NCBI GenBank assembly: GCA_963693315.1
Contig: OY856186.1
Coordinates: forward strand, 91,929,536 to 91,993,535
Source of the DNA: Diogma glabrata
Taxonomy: Eukaryota > Arthropoda > Insecta > Diptera > Cylindrotomidae
Length of the DNA: 64,000 bases
Direction: 5' to 3'
The notes beneath the pieces are model-generated. The model was not told where the DNA came from. It did no database searches and worked only from the letters and a program-made list of their open reading frames with translations. Positions 38,309-50,229 of the stretch are shown here, piece after piece; within the stretch, counting starts at the first letter, position 1; each line of letters opens with the position of its first letter. The position numbers and the translations under genes are program-made.

Positions 38309-38726
38309 GTGAGCTTTTTTTTTGATTGTTTTATAATTTATGTTAGTTTTTAGTTTTAAAATAAATAAATTATGAAAATTAATTTTATATTTTCTAAAAA
38401 ATCATAAATTGTTTTAAGTATGTTTAAGTTTTTATTATTTTTAGTTGTTGTCTTACGAAATTCAACAACAAGCCTAGAAAAGATGCAACATTGTTGATGA
38501 TGAAATGTTGTTTATCATCTTACTAAGAAACATTGTATAATCTTGAACGGAACTGATTTTGAAAGGCTTACTTCTCAAACCATTTGATTTTAAGTCTCAT
38601 TTTAGGTAGTTTGAGATAATTGTAGATTGCAGTGCAGTGTCGACGCAGTGTTTCATGTCCAAAATCAAAGTCAGGTCCTTTTATCTTAATATATTCAAAT
38701 GCTAGAGTAACTATCTCTATAGTATT

Positions 38727-40242
38727 TAGGGCTTGTAAATCGGATAAAACCGAAACCGGTTACCCGGGTTTTTGTCGATTTTTACAAAACCGTAAAAAAA
38801 ACGGGGTTTGCCGTGAAAACTGGGTTATTCTGTAAACATCGAAAGTTAATTTTATTGTTTCTTCTAGAAATTAAATTTAGTTTTTCGTATTCTGGATACA
38901 ATAGAATATAGATTCATTGATTAAAAATCGTATAGAAATGGATCGCATTTCTGCATAAAAATATTCGTAACCTACAGTATAGTTGTTAACATCGTATACG
39001 TTTTCCTAATACAATGTGGAAGACTTTAATGTCGTCGCTTGCGGATTTACCTTTCGTAATTTTTTTTTAGTTGTTTATATTAAATTCTTAAGTATAAACC
39101 TCTCAATAAAGTATTCGAACATAACATTTTTATCAACGATCTGAACTTTTCTCTGCAGTCTTTTATCGGAAGAAATTTTCAAAACATTTTACAATTTATG
39201 TTTTGATTTTTGGGGTAGTAGATTTTTTTTAGTTTCCATTGCTGTTTTCATTATACTTAAAATATTTATTTCAATTTCCATGACTTAATTAACTTATTTC
39301 AATAAAATGTTAGGCTTATTTAAGCGTTTCATTTTTTAATTTTCAATGAAGGAATAAATAGGTAATTGATTTTAAACTTAATCAAATTTCGCTTTAAGAA
39401 ACTGTTGTAATTAATTCTAATGAAGTATGCAAACAAATATTGTGTGCAACTTGTTAGAAAACAGATATTTCTGTACTCGGTGCATATCAAATTATCACAC
39501 CTCATCCGGAAAAATCTTTCTTTTCTAAACGCGATAATAACTTTCTACTGTTTTTCTTGCAGAATTAATATTATCAATATGGTCTTATAATAATTTATGG
39601 TTTATCGACAGCAATTTTTAAAACTATTAGTTTTTTTAGAAAAATAGTTCTTACTCCTAAACCGAAATAAATATTCTAGAAAGCATTCACGAAGGTGAAG
39701 TCGAACCAATGACATCAGCGTGGTTCTTTATTACAACAACTACAACATTCAATTTCTGCGGTGTTACATGGTTCTAACGAATGTGCAAACCATAGCAATT
39801 TTGAGTAGTCCTTTCAAAAAGAAATGAAAATGTTTTGCGTTACTAAGGAAAAATCGACAAAAATCAATAACTTATTCAATGCTCTGGAATCAATTCAATC
39901 CACTTCACCAGACAGTGAGAGAGGCTTTTCGATCGCAGGTGATTTCTGTACTAGATTACGTTCATCTGAGAAATTTGACCATGTTAGGCGCATTAATTTT
40001 TCTAAAGTATTATTTTATCAAAAAAAAAATTATAAGTTAGGTTTCGTTTCTATTTTTGGTTTACATACTATATAATGATTTGTGGCATGTTATTTTCAAT
40101 TTTTTAAAAATATATTTAAAGATTTACTAAATATAGCTTTTTAAATAACCAAAAAACCGGTTAAAATCCGGTTAACCGGTTTTTTATTTTATTAAAAACC
40201 GAAACCCGGTTTTTAAAATTAGCCGGGTTTTTACATGCCCTA
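38727..40242 (+). mobile_element. hAT element 3, 1.5 kb, degenerate
   Basis: Ends TAGGGCTTGTAAATCGG and, as complement of the right end, TAGGGCATGTAAAAACCCGG. Flanks are ATAGTATT (38719-38726) and ATAGTATC (40243-40250), an 8 bp target duplication with one change. Subterminal parts are rich in AACCGGTT/CCGGTT words on both sides. The interior keeps only the end of a transposase frame, so this is an internally deleted copy. Confidence 0.88.
39824..40075 (+). pseudogene. hAT transposase C-terminal fragment
   Basis: The frame contains SIQSTSPDSERGFSIAGDFC followed by TRLRSS, the hATC dimerisation motif (S..SERxFS.AG...T..RS) that closes hAT transposases. It lies in the sense expected from the left end of element 3. 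Upstream catalytic parts are not recognisable. Confidence 0.85.
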
Positions 40243-41407
40243 ATAGTATCCACAACTCAAAACTACCTCTATTTCAGTGAACCATTTGTCTTCAATACTA
40301 CCCAATTCTCTAATTATTCTTTGAAGCCTGAGTTCTGGAAAATTTAAATAACTTTGTAGATAAAAACAATATTGAAATCTCCGATGAATGTCCAACATAA
40401 ATTGGGGTTTTAGGAGCCCCGAATACCATACGAACTCTGTATATCTGCTAATCTTTTTTAAAAGTATCGAAATTTTGATTGACATTAGGAGATTTTAGCA
40501 CACTAATTGACTTGTTAGTTTTCCATGCTAAATTTAACTACTCTACTCTACTCTATGCTTTTGGTGCAGACAAGCTATGTTTAGCTTTGCTTACTGTTTT
40601 TTTTTGTAGCTGTTATCTCAATGTACTTGGTACTTTAATTAGTGAGTTACTAGAATGTATTATTTTTGAGATGCTAAAAAGCATTCAATCTTGCTATGTA
40701 AATTAGATATTTAAAAAGCTTGCAATTTTTTGGAGAAATTATAACTACTTTGATGTAATTCTTAGTATCCTTGATTGTGTATATAACAATGAATACGCAG
40801 CCCAGAAGATCTTCTTAATAAATAAAAGAAAACAAATTATAATTATTTCAAAATTAACATGAAGAAGTTGATACTTATATTAGATGTAAAGACTTATCAG
40901 CTGTCAATAATCTGAAATACACAAACTAAAATTAATTTTAAATATTATTATAACTTATAATTAACGATTAGATAAAAAACTCAAATCAATTATTTTACAC
41001 TTATCAACGATTATAGTAGGGGAGGCGAGCGACATAAAATTGCAAGTAGTTTATAAAGGCTGATTTTTTTAATATTATGTCACACATGTTGAGCAGAGAA
41101 ATAGTCTTCAGTCAGTCTGCTGGATTCGTTAGCGTTTGGAGTGGGTGGGGCTCCAAAGTTTGTAAAAAAACCATGTACCTCGCAACTACTTTCTAAAACC
41201 TGAAAATTGGTTTGAAAGCAGTATATTAATTAAAAATAAGTTTTATGATCGTCAGACACACAAATCCTGTAACCGAACGCGTCAGTCACGCGTTGAAGTT
41301 GTAAAAACGGTACTTCGTGCAAGTACTTTCTAAAATCTGAAATTTAGTATACAGGTGAAGAATATTATTATAATCACAAAAAATGTAGTCAGTTAGTTTA
41401 TTTCTGC

Positions 41408-41520
41408 AACAGATGCCGTCAGTCGCCAATAAAATCATGCCGTTCAATATGTGTTAATATTTATTGAGCACGCCGTATTACAGAACGGCATGATTTTATT
41501 GGCGACTGACGGCATCTGTT
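41408..41520. repeat. Perfect 38 bp inverted repeat
   Basis: Arms 41408-41445 and 41483-41520 are exact reverse complements (core GATGCCGTCAGTCGCCAATA) with a 37 bp spacer. The arms are GC-richer than the surroundings. It stands at the left border of repeat family R copy 2. Confidence 0.95.
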
Positions 41521-42660
41521 CCAAATTCCAAAAATTCTTACAAAATCAAATATTAAATTTTTTCCAAAATTCTAAAAATATTCCAAAAATTATTACAAAA
41601 TCAAAAATACAAACTTTTTTCAAAATCCAAAAATATTTCAAAAACTATAACAAATTCAAAAATTTCCATGTCCAATTTCATTTTCAACTACATTTACGTC
41701 ATAAAAACAGCAAAATTTTTTTTTCCAAAAAAATGGCTAAAAAATAAATGAAATAATTTTTTGACACACTTGACAACATTTTTTTGACAAACTTAAAATG
41801 CCATAATTCTCAATAATAATAATAAAATTTCATGTCATACAAATTATTAATTTTATTATTTTCCAAAAATTGGGTAAAAAAGTAAATAAAAATCTTTCTT
41901 TTGACACACTTGACAACATTTTTTTGACAAACTTATAATGCCATAATTCTCAATAATAATAATAAAATTTCATTTCAAACAAATAATTTTATTTTTTTCC
42001 AAAAAATTGGGTAAAAAACTAAATAAAAATCTTTCTTTTGACACACTTGAGAACATTTTTTGACAAACTTATAGTGCCATAATTCTCAATAATAATAATA
42101 AAATTTCATTTCCAACAAATAATTAATTTAATTTTTTTCCAAAAAATTGGGTAAAAATAAATAAAAATCTTTCTTTTGACACACGTGACAACATTTCTTT
42201 GACAAACTTATAATGCCATAATTCTCAAAAATAATAAAAAAAATTCATTTCAAACAAATAATCAATGTTATTTTTTTCCAAGAAATTTAGTAAAAAAATA
42301 AATAAAAATCTTTCTTTTGACACACTTGACAACATTTTTTGACAAACTTATAATGCAATAATTTAGTTTTTGATCTCACGTACCAATCCCTACCATCAAG
42401 ATTTCTCCAAATTCAATTTTCCTACTCGTAATCACTTAAAACGAAAGTTTTTAAGCCAAAAATATGAAAATTTGCTGTTTTTGACAGACTTAATGATTTT
42501 TTTGACACATTTCCGGTACAGTTTTCGAACACAGCGTCCTTTTGTACCTGTCCCTTGAGTATACCTATTTTTCGAAAGAAAATTTGAAATCCCTCCAAAA
42601 ATTTTGAAATCCCTAAATTCCTCCAGCGGTTTTCCCTGCAGCGTAGGTAATACTTTTAAA
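41521..42660 (+). repeat. Dispersed repeat family R, copy 2, with 139 bp tandem array
   Basis: An A/T block of about 55 bp imperfect units (TTCCAAAAATTATTACAAAA-like, 41521-41670) is followed by a tandem array. The array has unit starts TTGACACACTTGACAACATT at 41761, 41901, 42038, 42176 and 42317 (periods 137-141 bp). A unique tail follows with CAAGATTTCTCCAAATTCAA, TTTCCGGTACAGTTTTCGAA and CCTCCAGCGGTTTTCC. Copies at 9801-10620 and 50230-51010 have the same order with only one or two array units. There is no coding content. Confidence 0.85.
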
Positions 42661-43712
42661 CTCAAACGAAATTTAAAATATGTTCTAGACTGAACCTAAC
42701 AAAATATGGTGTGCAATTTATGAAATTATTTTGCTATCGATAAAATTGTCGATCGATCTAGTTTCGAACCGAAAAGAACTTTTTATTATACTTTAAAAAA
42801 AGTTTATCATTCTCATCAGGGCTAGCCGACTAGATACAACCAAAAAAATTTTACGCTATATAAACCAAAATTGGTCTACTACTCTAGCGAAGTATAAGAA
42901 AACAAAAAACTTTCATAAACATATATGTATATTTATTAGATTCAGGTTTAGTCAATTTATTTCTCTCGTTGATCACTATTGTTGTTATACTCTAACCAAG
43001 TTAGAATTGGATAACTTGTATCGGAAAATTCTGAAATGATATTCATGATGGGATAACTTCCGTCGGAGTGATGTAATATCACAAATAATTCATTGAATTA
43101 ATGCTCTAGAATATTTAAAAAAACTTAAAAATTGTTAAAATAAAAATGTGCACGAAACTAAATAAAACGAAACTGTTAAAATAAAAATGTGCATAAGCTC
43201 GTGCACCATGGACATATTGTTTGCCAGGATATTTACTTATTTTTCAATCTGCCGTTGATTTTTTTTTTGAACACACTAACTCCAAGGTTGAATTGTCACT
43301 TAGTGATCTCTATTCTCTATCCATAGCTGCCACTGTTTACTATTTCCACTGTTGATGGCTTCATTGTCTGTTTCTGGATCCCTTGTAATTGTAAATTAGA
43401 CAGTAAATTTATATGTAATTAGCTTTCTGAGTGATTTGTTGAATTCTTGTAGATTTTCGTGAGGTTTGATTTTTTATTACTGTAATTTTTTCTTTCACAT
43501 ATTCTTATATTCAGAAGAAAACCCAATTACCCAGCCTGGGTTGGCCAGGCTTTGTAATACGGTCAAGCACTGGCCCATTAATGGTTAGCAGTACTCGGCT
43601 ATTGTTATTGGCTCAGTATTAGAACCATTCTTCGGTCGATTTATGGTTTACAGAAAATGGCCAGTATGTAGTTACTTTTGAATAGCACTGGCCTAATAAT
43701 GGTAAACATTGC

Positions 43713-44477
43713 TTTTTTTTAACGGCGTTCATGCTCCATGTAGGAGCGTTGCCAGGCTAATCAGCTTTGAATGTTCACCACGGTCATTCGCAACAGCGAC
43801 ATAATTATCATGGCAGCCGATTTTTCTAAGGTCGTTTATTACGTCAGTCTCCCATTGTAGTCGTCGTCTACCTCGCGGTCGCCCACTTACTGGGGCCCAA
43901 ACCAAGCAATTCTATTAGAATGGATACAACCTATTATATCAGGACCTTCAAGAAGGTCTCTGATCTCAAAGTTATATCGGGTTCTATACTCTCCATCGTC
44001 TGTCTTAAGTGGACCAAAAATGCAGCGTAGGATCTTACGCTCAAATACAGATAAATGCGATTCGTCATTTTGTGTAAGGGTCCACGTTTGTGACCCATAC
44101 ATCACAACCGGTCTAATCAATGTCTTGTATAATTTGATCTTGGTGTTAGTGGATACATACGGTGATCCAAGGAGAGGTTTAATTGAGTAGAAAGTTTAAT
44201 TACCTGCAGCGATTCGAGCTTTTATATTTGGAAGTATGTTGTTGTTTTAGTCAAGCATTGATCCCAAATATTTAAAAGATTCAACTCTCTCAATTCGTTC
44301 ATCGCCGCACATCAAATCTTTCTTCTCAGCCTCTCTTGAAACATTCATATGTTTGGTTTTATTGTAGTTAATTTTAAGACCAATATTTCTAGCACCACTC
44401 TCAAGCGACTTGAAAGTCTCACTCATAACAGCTTCACTTCGACCGAGGATGACAACATCATCAGCGTATGAGATCCT
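43713..44477 (-). mobile_element. RTE-like LINE, 5'-truncated insertion
   Basis: A 765 bp minus-strand insertion flanked by the 6 bp duplication CATTGC (43707-43712 and 44478-44483). Its 3' end is at 43713 with a T run on the + strand (A tail), and its 5' end lies at the RT catalytic box. This is the standard outcome of target-primed reverse transcription with 5' truncation. It belongs to the same family as 15775-17650. Confidence 0.92.
43740..44477 (-). pseudogene. LINE reverse transcriptase, C-terminal part
   Basis: Frames on the minus strand start RISYADDVVILGRSEAVMSE (catalytic YADD box intact), then KTKHMNVSRE, VESFKYLGSMLD, then (after a frame change near 44245) KLYKTLIRPVVMYGSQTWTL, SHLSVFERKILRCIFGP and IGCIHSNRIAWFG. 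The order fits the RT thumb and the C-terminal domain of RTE-like elements. The N-terminal endonuclease and most of the RT are absent because of 5' truncation. Confidence 0.9.
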
Positions 44478-44818
44478 CATTGCTATTGTTATTGGGCCAT
44501 TACTGGAACCATGATCTGGTCCATTAATAGCTAACATTAATTCATCTGCATGCTATGTGCATTCGTCTTTTCTTAATGTTTTTAAACTTTTAGCTTGTAA
44601 TTAGAACTTTATTATAATTTTACAAGCACCGTTTTGGGAAATCGATAAAATACGAGGCCTAAAAAATTTTTTTTAAAGTTTTAAAGTTTTTTTAAAGGAA
44701 TTTTAGTCGGTTGGCTAAAACACAACACTATTGTCAAACCAATCATTCTTTAATGGGTCTAGCTTATAAGCCGCTTCCGAATGGTTGAAAAAACTTTTCA
44801 GCTTACATTTTTATTCTA

Positions 44819-45208
44819 CACTGAAAAAAAAAATATTCTATACATCTTATAGAAATACAGTGGTCTCAGCCTGTCTGCGAGGACAGATATGGTGAATCGA
44901 ACTCCAAAATCGATTCAACTGTGCAGGTACAGAACGGTGTAGTTGAGACAACCTCCCGTAAGGTTTAAGTGAAAATGAAATATAGTATAGAATCAATTTC
45001 AAATACTTCTATTTTGAAATTAAAAATTCATGACATAAAGCTAAAGTAAATATTATTCATGGAAGAAGTTATTCCACTACTGTTATATTGCATGTAAGTG
45101 TAACACATTATATTTTAAATAAACCTCATTATGATGTCAGGAAAATGTTTACATGTGGGGATGACCTCTGAAGATTAGGTTGTCATTACTTTAATTTTTC
45201 TTTTAGTG
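44819..45208. mobile_element. MITE with CACTGAAAAAAA ends, copy 1
   Basis: Left end CACTGAAAAAAA, right end TTTTCTTTTAGTG, with TA on both sides (44817-44818 and 45209-45210), suggesting a Tc1/mariner-type target duplication. It contains a short inner inverted pair around TGTCTCAACC/GTTGAGACAA-like words. A second copy lies at 51328-51775. Confidence 0.75.
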
Positions 45209-46369
45209 TAATTTCTCAAGGCTGATAATTTAAAAACTTTACCCCTTTAAACAAACTACCTTTGATATTCAACATCCTAGTATACACAAATGACAACAAT
45301 AAAATTACAGCAAACAACTATCATGTAAGAATTACGATGATGACTGTGAACAGATAGGGAATGCAATAAAACAAAATAAGAAACATGTAAATGCGGGCGA
45401 GAAAACAAGAAAAAATTTTGTTGTCGTTTTTTCTTGTGTTTCTTTTTTGATTCTAATTTTGAAATCGATTAAAAAAAGAATGACAAGAAGTTAAAATTTA
45501 TAGTTGTAGTTTTGGTGTGATGGGAATACACCTTTTTATTTAAAATATTTTATTTTGATCTGTTGAAGTTGTTTACCTGAAGGGTCCTTATTTTAAAGAT
45601 GAATAATAAAGGAACATATTATTTTACATCTTATATTTTATCGAAAATAATTGGATAGTAAAACATTTCTCTCTTACTTGTTTCCTTTAAGCATTTTTTG
45701 TGATGCTATTTATATCATATCAATTCATATTATAACATTTATCTCTCATATCAAAACCAATTCTGAATTACTTGAAAAACGACACCAATTTAAATATCAA
45801 ACAAATAAATTGGAGCACAAATTTCGTTTGACATTATAACCATTTCGATTCAGATAAATCACCATAAAAGTTATGCAAACTATGTCGTTGTTTTTCTGTT
45901 GTTTGTTTTTAAGAAAATTACAAAAATTGAAATGAAACTTTTATATGATCTGATAAAATAAATTTAATTTAATTTAAACAATATACAATTCAAAATTCGA
46001 AACAAAAAAAAAAGGTTTTCTCTTCTTCATTTTCGTGAATGTTAATTGAGAGTGTGAAATTGAAAATTTGACACGCGTTTGGATACGGTGTACGATTGGA
46101 CCAAAGAACAGAAAAAGAATTCGCAATTTGAATCACAAAATTGTTTTTTACACACTTTTATTTAACTTGACTCTTGAGAGCTTTGATGGGTGGAATTTTG
46201 TGATTCATTTTTCAGTAACTTCCCATTATGTTATTAATCCCAAATTGAAAAGACAAGTTTGTTGAAGCAGTCAGTACGTATTTCTAAAACTTTTAAAGCA
46301 AAAAACTTTATAAATCTGAAGAAAAAAAATTCAAATTTTTTTTCATTCTGAAAAACCTTAAAGAATTGC

Positions 46370-47005
46370 ACTGAAATCCTCATCCTCTGGTTGACTCATT
46401 TTGAGCGAAGGAATTTTGGTAATACTGTGTATATCATTATAATAATAGACATCATACATGTTTGTGTCATTTCATCTTAATAAAGAGCCTTACATTATAA
46501 ATATTGAACACAAAAAAAAATAAAAGTATGACATTTTGCTATAAGCTTATAGACCTTTTTTCTTAAAGTTCAAATCGTTATTTTGGTGTATTTGACAGAT
46601 TACATACAGCAATGATATTTAAAAATCAGTTATTATGTATGAAAATATGAAAATCCATAAGATCTGAATGCCCATTTACCGCGCTGAAATTTCGCTCATA
46701 CTGAGTATTTCATTATAATAAAGGACATATTACACATTTTTGTCATTTTTATACGAAAAAATGGCCTTAAATTTTAAATAATGAGTGATTTGTATTTCGA
46801 AAATTTTAAATAATTGTTATTTCTTCTAAATCCAGATTGTTTTGTGTTCTCGTTAAGTTTTTTTTACTATAGCTGCATAATTATTATTTTTTCAATACAT
46901 TTTAATACATAATTAATGATTTCTAATTATCATTGCTGTATGTAATCTGTCAATTACATACAGTAATATAACGATTCGAATTTTAAGGAAAAAGCTCTAT
47001 AATTT
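46370..47005. repeat. Duplicated block with about 75 bp inverted ends
   Basis: Inverted pair 46541-46615 and 46929-47005, with a perfect 25 bp core (46591-46615 with 46929-46953; TTGACAGATTACATACAGCA). A direct duplication TTTCATTATAATAAAGGACA-like at about 46430 and 46705 (offset near 275 bp) overlaps it. Probably a MITE inserted in, or made of, duplicated sequence. Confidence 0.6.
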
Positions 47006-47344
47006 AGACCTTTTTTCCGAAAAAAACTTGACATTTGGGCGAACATATATATTTAATAATCTATGTACAACTTAAAATTAATACAACGAGCAAAGAAACG
47101 CACTAAAATTTTACACTGGATTTTTAAATAACATACTTACAATTGTTATAGTGCAATTAACCTTATTAAAATTACTTTAAATTTCAAAGCATATTAAATT
47201 TTCGGTAAATGATTTAATTGCTAGTTTTACTTATGGTGTATTTTCTGTGAAATAATGTGGTTAACTTATTTGTAGGTAAAATTATATGACTAAAAACTCT
47301 AAAATAAAAAAATAAATAAAAAAAATTTTAAAAACACACTTTTT

Positions 47345-47889
47345 GAAAAACGAACTAAAAAGCAGAAAATAAATTTTGCATTAACACCAGCGTTATGTCT
47401 TTTATAATTATATTTCCTTTGAAATTGTTAGAAGAAAAAATATTTAAATGGTATTTAACACATCTTAGCATAGATGCAAATATTAAATTTTTGACCAATT
47501 TAAAATGCTAATTTTCGATTGGCAAACAGTCTTCCGTTTCCATTTGTTACATAAAATAAAAGTGGGTGGCGCATTCAGAAACGAAAGGGAATAAACGTTG
47601 GTAGTCTCTCTTGTTAGAGATTAACATAGAACACATTTGTTCCTTTTCTATAGTAACGTATGCGTCACCCACTTTTATTTTATGTAACAAATGGGAACGG
47701 AAGACTGTTTGCCAATCGAAAATTAGCATTTTAAATTAGTCAAAAATTTAATATTTGCATCTATGCTAAGATGTGTTAAATACCATTTAAATATTTTATC
47801 TTCTAACAATTTCAAAGGAAATATAATTATAAAAGACATAACGCTGGTGTTAATGCAAAATTTATTTTCTGCTTTTTAGTTCGTTTTTT
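47345..47889. mobile_element. Long foldback element, about 230 bp arms
   Basis: Arms 47345-47575 and 47660-47889 are nearly exact reverse complements (outer end GAAAAACGAACTAAAAAGCA, inner end AAAGTGGGTGGCGCAT), with an 84 bp unrelated loop. Only a few mismatches are seen across each arm, so it is young or kept similar by gene conversion. There is no coding frame. No other copy is in the window and no target duplication is clear. Confidence 0.85.
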
Positions 47890-48259
47890 TATTATATTTA
47901 AATAATTATGCATGAAAAATTGTCGGTAAGTTTGATTCATACGTTTGTGGATTTCTGTGCGTGAAAGAAGCACTAAATCTTTTGTTATAAAAACTTGACA
48001 CAAATAAGTCGATTAAGACACGAGACCATATCATCAATCAAATTTATATTGCGAGAAAATTCTCACAACTTTTTAACCTTTAAAATTCGGACAGTTAACA
48101 TCAATTAATCTCAAAAATGTGATATAATTTTGACAATAACGATCACTTAACGGTCTTAATTGAGTAATTAAATCAAACACAAACAAAAACGTATAATATA
48201 ATTAAGTTATTTATTGTGACTATTGATGCTATTTATGAATTTATTTTTATATTTTACAG

Positions 48260-48323
48260 TGGCTTCATCTGAGCTGGAGCAATATATCAAAGATGATTTT
48301 ACATTATCATTAAGACATATAAG
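48260..48323 (+). CDS. Tsp: Thrombospondin, coding exon 2
   Basis: Acceptor TATTTTACAG before 48260, donor GTAAGT after 48323. Joined to exon 1 in phase 1 it reads VASSELEQYIKDDFTLSLRH and ends in phase 2 (AG + A gives Arg). This forms residues 26-47, at the start of the N-terminal domain. A 64 bp exon with strong sites on both sides and correct phase with both neighbours is unlikely to be chance, although it is short. Its sequence alone does not identify a family. Confidence 0.75.
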
Positions 48324-48699
48324 GTAAGTGTAGTGTAGGCTTTTATGTGGTGTTGATTTTGGTTTTATTGCTATTGATTAGACATCGATGTGCGATGATA
48401 GTAAATTTATTAAAGATTAAAATTTCGGTTGACGAAGGTGGTTGTGTGGTTGGAATGCTTATTTTCTTATGAATGCCATAATTTTATTTAAATTAAAATA
48501 TGATATGGATTGTACTGCATTAAAGATTTATTGACCTGTAAAAAATATTTCTTGGTTTAGGGATCCTAAAAATACCCGTAATTGTTGTTATATTTATTTA
48601 AATATGTACTTCCACAACAACTCAAAGTCTTAGCAAATTATTAAAAAATATATGTTTGTGAACCTATATATCCCTTCAGTAGTCATATTGTTTTGGCAC

Positions 48700-49165
48700 T
48701 GTGATACGGATCTAGGTTATCCGAGGAACTCCTGCTATAAGTAGCTATATCAAGCTATAGCTTGCCTGCTATTAGATACGACAACCTCATTTTATGTTTA
48801 TCAGGATCGCGGGCCCCTTGGCTTAGTCATCTAGGTGATGGCAATCACCTGATAAGAGCCTGTTTCAGGCCTGGATTAGAATACCCCTTTAGGGCTAACC
48901 CGTTTTGATTATATCCGGCTCTGATTTGGTTTTTCGTATTTGACAACTAGTTGGGCAATCTGATCAGAGCCTGATACAAAATGCCTTACTACGGTTTGCC
49001 TTGTTTAACTTTATATGGTGAACTTGATTAGAGGCTAATCCGACTATCCCCGTCAGGGCCTGATTTATACAAAAGCGTTACACTAATGATCAGACCCCAA
49101 TCAAACTAAGGAAAACCTGATTGGGGCCCTATTTGAGCCCTAACAAGTAGGTAGTATGACTCTAA
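48700..49165. repeat. GC-richer block of degenerate CTGATTAGGGCC-type words
   Basis: Words such as CCTGATAAGAGCCTGTTTCA, GATCAGAGCCTGATAC, TCAGGGCCTGATT and CCTGATTGGGGCCC recur about every 40-70 bp in both orientations. The block is markedly less AT-rich than the intron around it. It may be a decayed repeat with subterminal motifs; no ends were found. Confidence 0.5.
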
Positions 49166-50023
49166 CAGGTGGGAAATAAATTTTTTTTAGTATCAAAAAT
49201 TAGTGTTTTCATAACTCACCATATTTTTATATAAGATATCTAGTGCTCAACAAAATATAATGAAATATATGATGATTATAGATCATAATTGAGGAAATGT
49301 TCTTAATATCATTTTCTCCAGTGGTTTTCTTTGCGAATAAATTCAGATAAAATTTTAAACATTTTTGGTTTACTATGTAATGGTAGGATTAGCAATTTCT
49401 TACAATGTGATATAGACGCATAATTACTGAAAAAATGTTGCTAGCTAGGAAAAATATTAAAAGCTGCCCCATTAGATGCAACATCAGCAATTTTCGGTCA
49501 AAAAATGATATACACATTTTCATAGAGCAAACCCTTTAATTCTTTGAGAACCGTTTTAAATCACTTAGTAAATTCATCATCATTTGGCAACATTTTGCAA
49601 AAAAAAAACAATTACAGTAGAACATGCAAATGCAAAAATATAACATTTAGATTGCATATATTGTGGATTCGCATGTCTTATAACGAGATGCATCAAGGAA
49701 CATACAATTTTTCCTCGTACAAAAAAAAGAAATGTATTTGAAGAATTGTTAATGAAAGGATTCTGGTCGTTAGAAAACTCGGATAACTGAGAATAGTGAC
49801 AACCGAAGGAGGCACTAATCGTTAGTTAACTGAGCAGACCATATCTGAAAATCTTAAGAAATATAGAAGAATTAACTGGAATTAATGCTCACAACGATGT
49901 AACCAAACAGACAGCAAGTTGTAATATACAATAAAATGTAAAAACAACGAAGATGTTGAATTTAAGTTTTATTTTTTTATCGATTGTCACTTGCACCAAT
50001 ATCATTGACCTTAGAAGCAAAGG

Positions 50024-50104
50024 GCAGTATTAATGAGTCGTTGCACCTTAATACTGCTGTTCCCTTATTAAAGTGAACAGCAGTACTAATGAGTCGTTGC
50101 ACCT
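50024..50104. repeat. 25 bp direct repeat, two units
   Basis: GCAGTATTAATGAGTCGTTG at 50024 and GCAGTACTAATGAGTCGTTG at 50080, each followed by CACCT. Between them lies TAATACTGCTGTTC, the inverse of the start of unit 2. Confidence 0.8.
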
Positions 50105-50229
50105 GTTATGTCTCAAAGAACCCACCAGTTGAGACACCCCAGGTCTCAGTACGACAGCACCACTCAAAGGCGCAATTCAAAGTGAACGTGCGCAAATAGT
50201 ATAAATGAAAGGTATAAGTGGTGAGTGAA

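Larger units (their letters stand above)
43545..44560. mobile_element. GGCC-rich repeat, split by a LINE insertion
   Basis: 43545-43706 and 44478-44560 together match the left half of the copy at 22650-23445: ATACGGTCAAGCACTGGCCC, GGTTTACAGAAAATGGCC and, after the LINE, GCTATTGTTATTGGGCCATT. The interruption is exactly at a duplicated CATTGC. Confidence 0.75.
38309..48259 (+). other. Tsp: Tsp intron 1 (9.95 kb)
   Basis: GTGAGC donor and TTTTATATTTTACAG acceptor. It holds a hAT element, repeat family R with a 139 bp tandem array, a GGCC-rich repeat split by a LINE, a MITE, a MITE-like pair and a long foldback element. No coding exon could be recognised between the two Tsp exons. Gene-free parts without other labels (40243-41407, 42661-43544, 45209-46370) show nothing further. 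Confidence 0.7.

Noticed and set aside
41761..42360. CRISPR-like array
   Set aside because: Units are 137-141 bp tandem copies without short direct repeats and unique spacers, and the DNA is eukaryotic.
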